Source: Pseudomonadota bacterium (lineage in GTDB: Bacteria > Pseudomonadota > Alphaproteobacteria > Sphingomonadales > Sphingomonadaceae). From it: a stretch of DNA of 6,692 nucleotides. A program made the position numbers and the translations under genes. The notes below the pieces were generated by a model, which ran no database searches, was not told where the DNA came from, and saw only the letters and a program-made list of their open reading frames with translations. Within the stretch, counting starts at the first letter, position 1; every line of letters starts with the position of its first letter. The DNA lies in NCBI GenBank assembly GCA_023387085.1, contig JAEWIL010000193.1, positions 1 to 6,692 on the forward strand, given 5' to 3'. Positions 1 through 5,833 of the stretch are shown here, piece by piece.

Positions 1-367
1 GCGTATAGGTCGGCGCCGCATGCGCGAAGCTGTCGTCGATCTTGCGTCCGCTCGCGTCATAAAAACGCAGGCGTGATTCGGTCGCGCGGGTGAACTCGCG
101 GATCAGATGCTGGCGCTGGTCGGGCCGCGCTGCCTCAAGCGCTTCGTCGAGCATCGCGAGCTGGTCGGCCATGACGTCCATGCGCGTGTCGACCAGCCGG
201 CTGCGATAGGTGTCGAGATAGAAGAAGCCGCCGCCGAACATCACGATGGCGAGGATGTTGACCGCGAGAATGCGCGTCGTCAGCGACCAGCGCGCCGACC
301 ATACGAGTGGCGCCTCCTCCTGCTCGCCGATGCTCGCGTCGGCCGGTCTGGCGTCGCCCCTAGCCAT
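1..367 (-). CDS. chvG: ChvG-type sensor histidine kinase, N-terminal part (cut by window edge)
   Basis: Inner-membrane sensor kinase expected to phosphorylate the response regulator encoded just upstream. Only the first 122 codons are present, open to the window edge. Reading from the ATG at 367-365, a charged cytoplasmic tail of about 30 residues with a W-S-L-T-T-R-I-L motif (27-34) leads into one membrane segment (about 33-51, ending G-G-G-F-F-Y-L). The start of a periplasmic sensor domain follows (L-D-T-Y-R-S-R-L, 51-58), typical of the stimulus-sensing domain of ChvG/ExoS kinases. The HAMP, His-phosphoacceptor and ATPase parts lie outside the window. The start overlaps the 3' end of chvI by 8 nt (ATGGCTAG holds both start and stop), and I see no strong Shine-Dalgarno, so translational coupling is likely. 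Identity rests on the sensor N-terminus plus the chvI and pckA neighbours. An unrelated kinase of the same architecture is unlikely but not excluded by this fragment. Confidence 0.85.
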   Translation of the reverse strand, partial: MARGDARPADASIGEQEEAPLVWSARWSLTTRILAVNILAIVMFGGGFFYLDTYRSRLVDTRMDVMADQLAMLDEALEAARPDQRQHLIREFTRATESRLRFYDASGRKIDDSFAHAAPTYT

Positions 368-1070
368 CGTCGGAAAAGCGGTAGCCCGCTCCGTAGAGCG
401 TCGCTATCGCGTCGAATTCGGGATCGACTTCGCGAAACTTGCGGCGCAGGCGCTTGATGTGGCTGTCGATCGTGCGATCGTCGATATAGACGTCGTCCTG
501 ATAGGCCGCATCCATCAACTGGTTGCGGCTGCGCACGATGCCGGGACGCGCGGCGAGCGTTTCGAGGATGAGGAATTCGGTAACGGTCAGCGTGACGTCC
601 TTGCCGTCCCAGCTTACCTTGTGACGTGCCGGATCCATCTTGAGCCGCCCGCGCGTGATCGGCTCGGCAACGGGCTCGGCCTCTTCGCTCGCCGGGGCAC
701 GATTGAGTTCGACGCGGCGCAGGATCGCGCGGATACGCGCGATGACCAGGCGCTGGGAAAAGGGTTTGGCGATATAGTCGTCGGCGCCCATCGCAAGGCC
801 CAGCGCCTCGTCGATCTCGTCGTCCTTGCTGGTCAGAAAGATCACCGGAAGCTGGCTTTTCTCGCGCAGCCGCCGCAGCAGTTCCAGCCCGTCCATGCGC
901 GGCATCTTCACGTCGAAGACCGCGAGGTCGGGCGGATTGTCGATCAGCGGTTTCAGCGCCGCCTCTCCGTCCGAATAGACGCGCACGACGAACCCCTCGG
1001 CTTGTAGCGCGATCGACAGGGATTGCAGGATGTTGCGGTCGTCGTCGACCAGCGCGATGGTTGCCGTCAT
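360..1070 (-). CDS. chvI: ChvI-type response regulator, OmpR/PhoB family
   Basis: DNA-binding transcription factor activated by phosphoryl transfer from the ChvG-type kinase; 236 aa, normal for the OmpR/PhoB family. The receiver domain (about 1-120) has the acidic pocket D9-D10-D11, phosphoacceptor D53 in V-F-D-V-K-M-P, T80 in F-L-T-S-K and K102 in I-A-K-P-F. A winged-helix output domain fills about 140-236 (T-V-T-E-F-L-I-L-E near its start; D-D-R-T-I-D-S-H-I-K-R-L-R-R-K-F recognition-helix region; G-A-G-Y-R-F near the end). The frame opens further upstream to 1133, but those 21 residues are not receiver-like. The ATG at 1070 has GGAAAGAG just upstream (1079-1072) and yields M-T-A-T-I-A-L-V-D-D-D, the usual beginning, so I chose it. 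It is followed by chvG in an overlapping operon and is divergent from pckA. In Agrobacterium and Sinorhizobium, ChvI/ExoS-type systems control acid, envelope and exopolysaccharide responses; the same role here is inference. Confidence 0.93.
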   Translation of the reverse strand: MTATIALVDDDRNILQSLSIALQAEGFVVRVYSDGEAALKPLIDNPPDLAVFDVKMPRMDGLELLRRLREKSQLPVIFLTSKDDEIDEALGLAMGADDYIAKPFSQRLVIARIRAILRRVELNRAPASEEAEPVAEPITRGRLKMDPARHKVSWDGKDVTLTVTEFLILETLAARPGIVRSRNQLMDAAYQDDVYIDDRTIDSHIKRLRRKFREVDPEFDAIATLYGAGYRFSDDG

Positions 1071-1301
1071 GCTCTTTCCATAGGGCGGACCCGCACGGGG
1101 ACTAGCCGATAAGCTATCCTGCGACAACCGCATGGCGGGGGCAAAAGGTTCCGCAACGTCTGCCCGTCGCAGGCCGGGCCCAGCGCCGCGTTAATCTTTT
1201 GACGTCGGTCGGCATCCCCGCTAACGCGACCGGGATTTCAGAATCGACGCTCACGTCGGCACCCATGCGAATGCGGGCCAATCCCATTAGCACGCTAAGC
1301 A

Positions 1302-1317
1302 TTGCATAGGTATGCAA
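1302..1317. promoter_or_regulatory. 16-bp palindrome upstream of pckA, candidate operator
   Basis: TTGCATA (1302-1308), two spacer bases GG, then TATGCAA (1311-1317) form a perfect 7+7 inverted repeat. It is AT-rich in a GC-rich setting and ends 40 nt before the pckA start codon, overlapping or just downstream of the likely promoter. This is the layout of a dimeric repressor or activator site. I do not recognise a specific regulator for it. Confidence 0.5.
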
Positions 1318-1342
1318 AGACGGTGCGGTCGTGGCCAATATT

Positions 1343-1349
1343 GGAGAGG
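1343..1349 (+). promoter_or_regulatory. Ribosome binding site that sets the pckA start
   Basis: GGAGAGG lies 8 nt before the ATG at 1358. An in-frame GTG at 1331 would place this site inside the coding region and has no Shine-Dalgarno of its own, so 1358 is the better start. Confidence 0.8.
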
Positions 1350-1357
1350 TGAAAGCA

Positions 1358-2959
1358 ATGACGAAGCTTGTGATCGGCACCGACACGGTCGAGACGAAGG
1401 CGGATGTCGCTGAAAACCTGGGTGCGGCGCCGCTGGTCGAGGATGCGGTTCGCCACGGCGAAGGCGCGCTCGCCAAGGACGGCCCGCTCGTCGTCGCCAC
1501 CGGCAAGCACACCGGGCGCAGCGCCAAGGACAAGTTCATCGTTCAGGACGACGAAACGCGCGACACCATCTGGTGGGGCAAGACCAACGTCGCGATGACC
1601 CCCGACCATTTCGCGGCGCTGAAGGCCGATTTCTTCGCCCATCTCGCCGACCGCCCGCGCCTCTATCGCCAGCAGCTTTTCGGCGGCTCGCAGGCGGAGT
1701 ATCGCGTTGCGGTGCAGGTCATCACCGAATTCGCCTGGCACAGCCAGTTCATCCGTACGCTTCTCTGTCGCCCGAGTGCGGCGGAACTGGCGGCGTTCGC
1801 GGCCGAATATACGATCATCGACCTGCCGAGCTTCCGCGCCGACCCCGCGAAGCATGGCACGCGTAGCGAAACGGTGATCGCGGTGAACTTCACCGAGAAG
1901 CTGATCCTGATCGGCGGCACGCAGTACGCGGGCGAGATGAAGAAGTCGGTGTTCGGCATCCTCAACTATCTGCTCCCGGTGAAGGGCGTGATGCCGATGC
2001 ACTGCTCGGCGAACATTGGTCCCGACGGCGACACCGCGGTCTTCTTCGGCCTCAGCGGTACCGGCAAGACCACGCTGTCGGCCGACGCCTCTCGCACGCT
2101 GATCGGCGACGACGAGCATGGCTGGTCGGACACCGCGGTCTTCAATTTCGAGGGCGGCTGCTACGCCAAGATGATCCGCCTCTCACCCGAGGCCGAGCCC
2201 GAGATTTTCGCGACCACCAAGCGTTTCGGCACGGTGCTCGAAAATGTCGTGATGGACCCCGAAACGCGCGAGCTCGATTTCGACGACGCGACGCTGGCCG
2301 AGAATAGCCGCGGTTCCTATCCGATCGACTTCATTCCGAACACGTCGGAACAGAATATGGGCCCGGTGCCGCAAACGGTGATCATGCTGACCGCGGACGC
2401 CTATGGCGTGCTGCCGCCGATCGCGAAGCTTACTCCCGATCAGGCGATGTACCATTTCCTCTCGGGCTATACCGCGCGCGTCGCGGGGACCGAGATCGGC
2501 GTGACCGAGCCCGAGGCGACCTTCTCGACCTGCTTCGGCGCCCCGTTCATGCCGCGCCACCCGTCGGTCTATGGCAACCTGCTCAAGGAACGTATCGCCA
2601 AGGGCGGCGTCCAGTGCTGGCTCGTGAACACCGGCTGGACCGGCGGCATGGCGACGATGGACGGGATCAAGCGCATGCCGATCAAGGCCACGCGAGCCTT
2701 GCTGAATGCGGCGCTCGACGGCAGCCTCAACGACGCCGAATTCCGCAAGGATCCGAATTTCGGTTTCATGGTTCCCGTAGCGGTGCCCGGCGTCGACACG
2801 GCGCTGCTCGACCCGCGCGAGGCGTGGGCCGACAAGCAAGCCTATGATCGCACGGCGCAAACGCTTGTCAGCCAGTTCATCGACAATTTCGCGCAATTTG
2901 CGGAGCATGTCGACGAAGGCGTCCGCCAGGCAGCGCCGCAGGCCGCCGTCGCAGCCTGA
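1358..2959 (+). CDS. pckA: Phosphoenolpyruvate carboxykinase (ATP)
   Basis: Catalyses oxaloacetate + ATP to phosphoenolpyruvate + CO2 + ADP, the entry step of gluconeogenesis from TCA-cycle carbon, in the cytoplasm. It is 533 aa, full length for the ATP-dependent family. Visible motifs: T-G-R-S with substrate-binding R54; G-G-T-Q-Y-A-G-E-M-K-K with Y190 and metal-binding K196; M-H-C-S-A-N-I-G with metal-binding H215; the P-loop G-L-S-G-T-G-K-T-T (231-239, K237); kinase-2 acids D251-D252 in I-G-D-D-E-H-G-W; and R318 in N-S-R-G-S-Y-P-I. No key residue is missing. GLSGTGKTT and the overall pattern mark the ATP form, not the GTP form. Third codon positions are strongly G/C, like the neighbours. 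It is divergent from chvI and followed after 47 nt by a small gene that may be co-transcribed. In Agrobacterium pckA is acid-inducible through ChvG/ChvI; the same control here is inferred from gene order. Confidence 0.98.
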   Translation: MTKLVIGTDTVETKADVAENLGAAPLVEDAVRHGEGALAKDGPLVVATGKHTGRSAKDKFIVQDDETRDTIWWGKTNVAMTPDHFAALKADFFAHLADRPRLYRQQLFGGSQAEYRVAVQVITEFAWHSQFIRTLLCRPSAAELAAFAAEYTIIDLPSFRADPAKHGTRSETVIAVNFTEKLILIGGTQYAGEMKKSVFGILNYLLPVKGVMPMHCSANIGPDGDTAVFFGLSGTGKTTLSADASRTLIGDDEHGWSDTAVFNFEGGCYAKMIRLSPEAEPEIFATTKRFGTVLENVVMDPETRELDFDDATLAENSRGSYPIDFIPNTSEQNMGPVPQTVIMLTADAYGVLPPIAKLTPDQAMYHFLSGYTARVAGTEIGVTEPEATFSTCFGAPFMPRHPSVYGNLLKERIAKGGVQCWLVNTGWTGGMATMDGIKRMPIKATRALLNAALDGSLNDAEFRKDPNFGFMVPVAVPGVDTALLDPREAWADKQAYDRTAQTLVSQFIDNFAQFAEHVDEGVRQAAPQAAVAA

Positions 2960-2962
2960 TTG

Positions 2963-2999
2963 ACCCGGAAACTTCCGGGTGCTCCTTCACCCGGAAGGA
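2963..2999 (+). promoter_or_regulatory. Overlapping alternative hairpins between pckA and the next gene
   Basis: ACCCGGAA occurs at 2963-2970 and again at 2989-2996, and its complement TTCCGGGT lies between them at 2973-2980. The middle copy can therefore pair with either flank, but not both. In addition TCCTTC (2983-2988) can pair with GAAGGA (2994-2999) around a 5-nt loop, covering the ribosome binding site GGAAGGA (2993-2999) of the gene at 3007. The first hairpin has no following T-run, so it is not a standard intrinsic terminator. It may stabilise the pckA 3' end or act as a weak attenuator. Pairing is read directly from the sequence; any regulatory function is inference. Confidence 0.5.
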
Positions 3000-3006
3000 C
3001 CGGACA

Positions 3007-3459
3007 ATGACTACCGACTACTCACCGCGCCTGTTCGAGCGCGATTCAGATATCCGCGCGATCGGCGAGGGCCTGCTCGCGCGTACCCTGCCGCGCGAGG
3101 CGTGGACGCACGAGGCGCATCTCGGCGCCTGCCTGTGGCTCGTCAGCGAGCGGCCCGACATCGACGTCGATGCCGAGATTGCAACCATCATCAGCCGCTA
3201 TAACGAGAGCGTGGGCGGGGTGAACGACGACACACAGGGCTATCACGACAGCATCACCCGCGCCTATGTCGCGGGCGTGCGGTTGTTCCTGTCGGAAACG
3301 GCTGAGGAGGAGCTGGCAGCGCGCGTCAACGCGATGCTGCTCTCGGACGTCGGTCGCCGCGACTGGCCGCTGCGCTTCTACAGCCGCGAGCTGCTCTTCT
3401 CGGTCGCGGCGCGGCGCGGGTTCGTCGAACCCGACCTCGCGCCGCTGCCGCAGGCCTAG
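3007..3459 (+). CDS. Uncharacterised small conserved-looking protein with W-T-H-x-x-H motif
   Basis: A 150-aa protein of unknown function that I recall as an unnamed family in sphingomonads and other alphaproteobacteria. The start is well supported: GGAAGGA (2993-2999) lies 7 nt before the ATG. There is no signal peptide or membrane segment, and it is predicted cytoplasmic and mostly helical. Stretches that look family-conserved are W-T-H-E-A-H-L (33-39), R-Y-N-E-S (64-68), G-Y-H-D-S-I-T (78-84), and, near the C-terminus, D-W-P-L-R-F-Y-S-R-E-L-L-F-S followed by R-R-G-F-V-E-P-D-L. H35, H38 and H80 could form a three-His site, as in some four-helix metal proteins, but that is speculation. It lies 47 nt after pckA on the same strand, so read-through expression from the pckA promoter is possible; hairpins in the spacer could modulate it. 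Its stop codon overlaps that of the convergent DUF885 gene. I cannot assign a biochemical role. Confidence 0.88.
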   Translation: MTTDYSPRLFERDSDIRAIGEGLLARTLPREAWTHEAHLGACLWLVSERPDIDVDAEIATIISRYNESVGGVNDDTQGYHDSITRAYVAGVRLFLSETAEEELAARVNAMLLSDVGRRDWPLRFYSRELLFSVAARRGFVEPDLAPLPQA

Positions 3460-5300
3460 CCCTTCGTCACCGCAATATATTCGTCGACATTCTTCGCGAG
3501 CACATCGAGCGGGACGTTGCCGCCCTTGACCACCGTATCGTTGAAATCGCGAAGGTCATATTTCGCGCCCAGCGCCTTTTGCGCCAGCCCACGTTGGCGG
3601 ACGATCTCACTGTGCCCGACCTTATAGCCGCACGCCTGCCCGACCCAGCTGCAATAGCGGTCGACCTCGCTCGCGACCTCGAGCGGGTTCGAGCCATTTT
3701 CCTTGACGAAGAAGTCGACCCCCTGTTCGCGCGTCCAGCGCTTGGCGTGGATGCCGGTGTCGACGACCAGGCGGCACGCACGGAAGGCGAGGGACTGGAG
3801 ATAGCCGAGGCGCCCGACCTCGAAATCGTCGTAAAGGCCGAGCTCGTCGGCAAGCTGCTCGGCATAGAGCGCCCAGCCTTCGCTATAGGCGTTGAACGCC
3901 AGCATGGTGCGAATGAGCGGCATGCGGTTCGCATATTCGCCCTGCCACGCATGGCCGGGAATCGCCTCGTGCATCGCGAGGTCGGGCAGCGAATATTTGC
4001 TGTGCAGGTCGGTGGTGCGCAGGTTGATCCAGAAACGGCCCGGGATGCTGCCGTCGATCGACCCCGCGCCGCCATAGGCCGCGGGCGCGCCGGGTTCCTC
4101 GGCGAGCGGCAGCCGCTTTACCTCGACATTGCCCTTCACCAGCGTGCGGAACGCACGCGGCAATTGCGCGCGGATCTTGCCGAGCCAGGTCTGGATATAG
4201 GCGACGATCTCGGCGCGGCCGGCGTCGTTGTCGGGGAATTTGAAGCGCGGGTCTTTCGCGAGTTCGTTCATCCGGTCGCCGACCGAGCCGTTGGTATAGC
4301 CCAGCTTCTTCAGGATCGGATCCATTCGGCCGTGCAGTTCGGCGAGCTGTTCGCGGCCCATCGCATGGACCTCGTCGGGGGTCATGCGCGTCGTCGTCGA
4401 CGCACGAAGCGCCCAGGCATAGAATTCGTCGCCGTGCGGGCGCGCCCACATGCCGGGGTCCATCGTCGCCTTCGCGCGCTGTGCCTTCAGTTCGGCGAGC
4501 TGGCGCTCGAGGGCCGCCGCGACGGGACCTTGCACAATCTTCGCGGACCGTGCGCTCCAGTCGCCCGCGACCTTCGCCTCGCCGGTGCGGCGGACGAGGC
4601 TTTCGACCATCCCGCCGCCTGTCTTCGCGTCTGCGACCGTCGCTTCCATCTGCTTGACTGCCTTGTCGATCAGGAACCCGGGGGCGATCAGCCCCTGGCC
4701 GCCCGCGGCCTTGAGCCGGTCGGTCTCGCCGTCGAGCACACCGGGGAAATCGTTGAGCCGCGACAGATAGGCTTCCGCATCGGCCGAGCTTTTGACCGGA
4801 TGGTCGCTGTCGAGGAATTTCGGGACGTCGAGATAGGCGCCGACATTCTGGATCACGACATAGGGCGTGTTGCGCCAGCCGCCGACCGCGACGTCGCCAT
4901 AGGGCTGCGCGAAACCGTCGAGCGCGACGCTGTACGCGCTGTCGACGACCGCGAGGCTGGTGCGCGTCGCATGGTCGAGTCCGTCGGTCTTGACTGCGCG
5001 GACCCGCGCGAGGTCGGCCTTCAGCGTGTCCGCGACGGCCTTCATCCCCGCCGCCGAACGGTCGCCGAGCTTGCCGCGCATCGCGGCGCGCGGACCGGTG
5101 TCGATGCCGAGCGCGGTCGCGCCTTCGGGCGAAAGGGCGAGGAGATTGTCGGCAACCGAATCGAGTAGGGCTTCGGCCTCGGATTTTGCGGGTGCCTGAA
5201 GCGCAGAGGCCGGGTGGGTAAGCGCGGCGCCCGCGATGCCCGCTCCGAGCGTGGCGAGGGTCTGGCGGCGGCTGACGGGTAGGACAAGCGGATTGGACAC
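3456..5300 (-). CDS. DUF885 family protein, probable Tat-exported metallopeptidase-like
   Basis: A 614-aa protein of the DUF885 family, whose members carry a gluzincin-like H-E-x-x-P-G-H motif; substrate and activity are not established. From the GTG at 5300, residues 10-16 read S-R-R-Q-T-L-A, a twin-arginine signal, followed by a Gly/Ala-rich hydrophobic stretch (17-30) and a likely cleavage site P-A-S-A after residue 33. Export to the periplasm through Tat is therefore likely. The putative active site is H444-E445-A-I-P-G-H450, and E474 in Y-S-E-G-W-A-L-Y-A-E could be the third metal ligand; D-T-G-I-H further on is also typical of the family. Start choice: GAGGGAG lies 7 nt before GTG 5300, whereas the upstream GTG at 5348 has no such site and falls inside the predicted promoter. 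The length is normal for the family. It is a monocistronic gene convergent with the gene at 3007, and its TAG shares CTAG with that gene's stop. A lipoprotein is excluded by the absence of a lipobox Cys. Confidence 0.92.
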   Translation of the reverse strand: MSNPLVLPVSRRQTLATLGAGIAGAALTHPASALQAPAKSEAEALLDSVADNLLALSPEGATALGIDTGPRAAMRGKLGDRSAAGMKAVADTLKADLARVRAVKTDGLDHATRTSLAVVDSAYSVALDGFAQPYGDVAVGGWRNTPYVVIQNVGAYLDVPKFLDSDHPVKSSADAEAYLSRLNDFPGVLDGETDRLKAAGGQGLIAPGFLIDKAVKQMEATVADAKTGGGMVESLVRRTGEAKVAGDWSARSAKIVQGPVAAALERQLAELKAQRAKATMDPGMWARPHGDEFYAWALRASTTTRMTPDEVHAMGREQLAELHGRMDPILKKLGYTNGSVGDRMNELAKDPRFKFPDNDAGRAEIVAYIQTWLGKIRAQLPRAFRTLVKGNVEVKRLPLAEEPGAPAAYGGAGSIDGSIPGRFWINLRTTDLHSKYSLPDLAMHEAIPGHAWQGEYANRMPLIRTMLAFNAYSEGWALYAEQLADELGLYDDFEVGRLGYLQSLAFRACRLVVDTGIHAKRWTREQGVDFFVKENGSNPLEVASEVDRYCSWVGQACGYKVGHSEIVRQRGLAQKALGAKYDLRDFNDTVVKGGNVPLDVLAKNVDEYIAVTKG

Positions 5301-5307
5301 GGACGGG

Positions 5308-5314
5308 CTCCCTC
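5308..5314 (-). promoter_or_regulatory. Ribosome binding site that sets the DUF885 GTG start
   Basis: On the minus strand GAGGGAG lies 7 nt before the GTG at 5300-5298. It decides between that start and the GTG at 5348, and places the twin-arginine motif at a normal distance (10 residues) from the N-terminus. Confidence 0.75.
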
Positions 5315-5337
5315 GCGACTTTGTTTCTGTTGAAACC

Positions 5338-5365
5338 TGTCTAGGCACGCGGGCGCGCCGGTCAA
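5338..5365 (-). promoter_or_regulatory. Predicted sigma70-type promoter of the DUF885 gene
   Basis: Minus strand TTGACC (5365-5360), 16-nt spacer, TAGACA (5343-5338). The -35 matches the consensus at 5 of 6 positions and the -10 is only fair. Transcription would start near 5331, giving a leader of about 30 nt to the GTG at 5300. The -35 box abuts the T-run of the terminator just upstream. Confidence 0.45.
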
Positions 5366-5367
5366 CG

Positions 5368-5403
5368 AAAAGGGGGCAGGAAAGCCTGCGCTTCCCGCCC
5401 CCT
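5368..5403 (-). terminator. Intrinsic terminator of the DUF3597 gene
   Basis: Read on the minus strand, AGGGGGC (5403-5397) pairs with GCCCCCT (5377-5371). After a one-base mismatch GGAA pairs with TTCC, leaving a 9-nt loop, and the stem ends in a run of four T (5371-5368). It begins 22 nt past the DUF3597 stop codon. The opposite direction has no T-run, so it acts on leftward transcripts. The T-run is short, so termination may be partial. Confidence 0.65.
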
Positions 5404-5425
5404 GTCGAAAATTATGGACCGTCTA

Positions 5426-5833
5426 TCAATCCGTAAGATCGGCCGGCACTTTGCCGCCGTTTGCCGCGAGTTCGCGCATCACGGCTTTGTGCAGCCAGAT
5501 GTTCATGTCGGCGCTGCCGTCGAGCGCGCCGGTATAGCCGAGCTCCTGCGCGAGCGCCTTGCGGTTGTCGAGGCTCGAGTCGATGCCGAGAAGCTTCATC
5601 AGGTCGACGATCGACGTGCGCCAGTTGAGCGGCTGACCTGCCTTGGCGGTTTCGGCCGACAGGATCGCATCGACATCGACATCGACGTCGGCGGCCGGGG
5701 CGGCGGCTGCAGCGGCCATCGCGCTGGTTGCGGCATCGAGCGCCGAACCGATCGGGCTGGGCGCCGCCGGGGCGGGTTCCGCCGCCTGCGCCTTACCGAA
5801 AATGGCGTCCTTTATCTTGCCGAAAATGCTCAT
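5426..5833 (-). CDS. DUF3597 family protein
   Basis: A 135-aa protein of the DUF3597 family, function unknown. It has three parts. The N-terminus, M-S-I-F-G-K-I-K-D-A-I-F-G-K (1-14), is a short amphipathic helix typical of the family. A low-complexity Ala/Pro linker follows (15-48, including six Ala in a row). The folded DUF3597 domain then starts with D-V-D-V-D-V-D-A-I-L (49-58) and includes L-N-W-R-T-S-I-V-D-L-M-K-L-L (69-82), R-K-x-L-A-x-E-L-G-Y (91-100), M-N-I-W-L-H-K (110-116) and the final G-G-K-V-P-A-D-L (126-133). There is no signal peptide or transmembrane helix. GGGAG (5845-5841) lies 7 nt before the ATG. The gene is alone on its strand, ends in an intrinsic terminator, and is divergent from the DUF937 gene. 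The D-V-D-V-D-V-D tract comes from three ATCGAC units in the plus-strand DNA (5669-5686). Family assignment is firm; I cannot give a cellular role. Confidence 0.93.
   Translation of the reverse strand: MSIFGKIKDAIFGKAQAAEPAPAAPSPIGSALDAATSAMAAAAAAPAADVDVDVDAILSAETAKAGQPLNWRTSIVDLMKLLGIDSSLDNRKALAQELGYTGALDGSADMNIWLHKAVMRELAANGGKVPADLTD

Larger units (their letters stand above)
1071..1357. promoter_or_regulatory. Divergent chvI / pckA control region
   Basis: This 287-nt gap separates two divergently transcribed genes and must hold both promoters. Toward pckA the best sigma70-like match is TTGACG (1199-1204) with TAACGC (1222-1227) at 17-nt spacing; a second, weaker pair is TTAGCA (1287-1292) and TATGCA (1311-1316) at 18 nt. 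Toward chvI I see only weak candidates. One GANTC site (GAATC, 1241-1245) is a possible CcrM methylation target. Open frames across the gap have no ribosome binding site and no recognisable product, so I see no gene here. A divergent spacer between a ChvI-type regulator and pckA would be the natural binding site for ChvI, but I cannot assign its site from sequence. Confidence 0.6.

Noticed and set aside
246..1007. 253-codon plus-strand frame opposite chvI
   Set aside because: It is the antisense of a response regulator whose catalytic residues are all present, and has no domain of its own.
1129..1153. EcfG-type general stress promoter (GGAAC followed by GTT) in the chvI upstream region, minus strand
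   Set aside because: The GGAAC box is present, but the next GTT lies 19 nt away, outside the usual 16-17 nt spacing.
1114..1539. Minus-strand frame across the chvI/pckA spacer
   Set aside because: It runs antisense into pckA, has low-complexity Ser/Ala/Thr/Arg content and no ribosome binding site; it is not a leader gene.
1295..2908. Long minus-strand frames opposite pckA (1295-2119 and 2183-2908)
   Set aside because: Both overlap a gene of certain identity, lack start signals and read as Arg/His/Gly-rich antisense.
2963..2980. Intrinsic terminator directly after pckA
   Set aside because: The stem is good (ACCCGGAA/TTCCGGGT), but the loop is only 2-4 nt and no T-run follows; kept only as part of the alternative hairpin set.
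3579..5168. Open frame of 529 codons on the plus strand, antisense to the DUF885 gene
   Set aside because: It is a shadow frame produced by high GC codon bias: no ribosome binding site, Arg/Ala/Asp-rich with no recognisable domain, and it fully overlaps a gene with clear family motifs.
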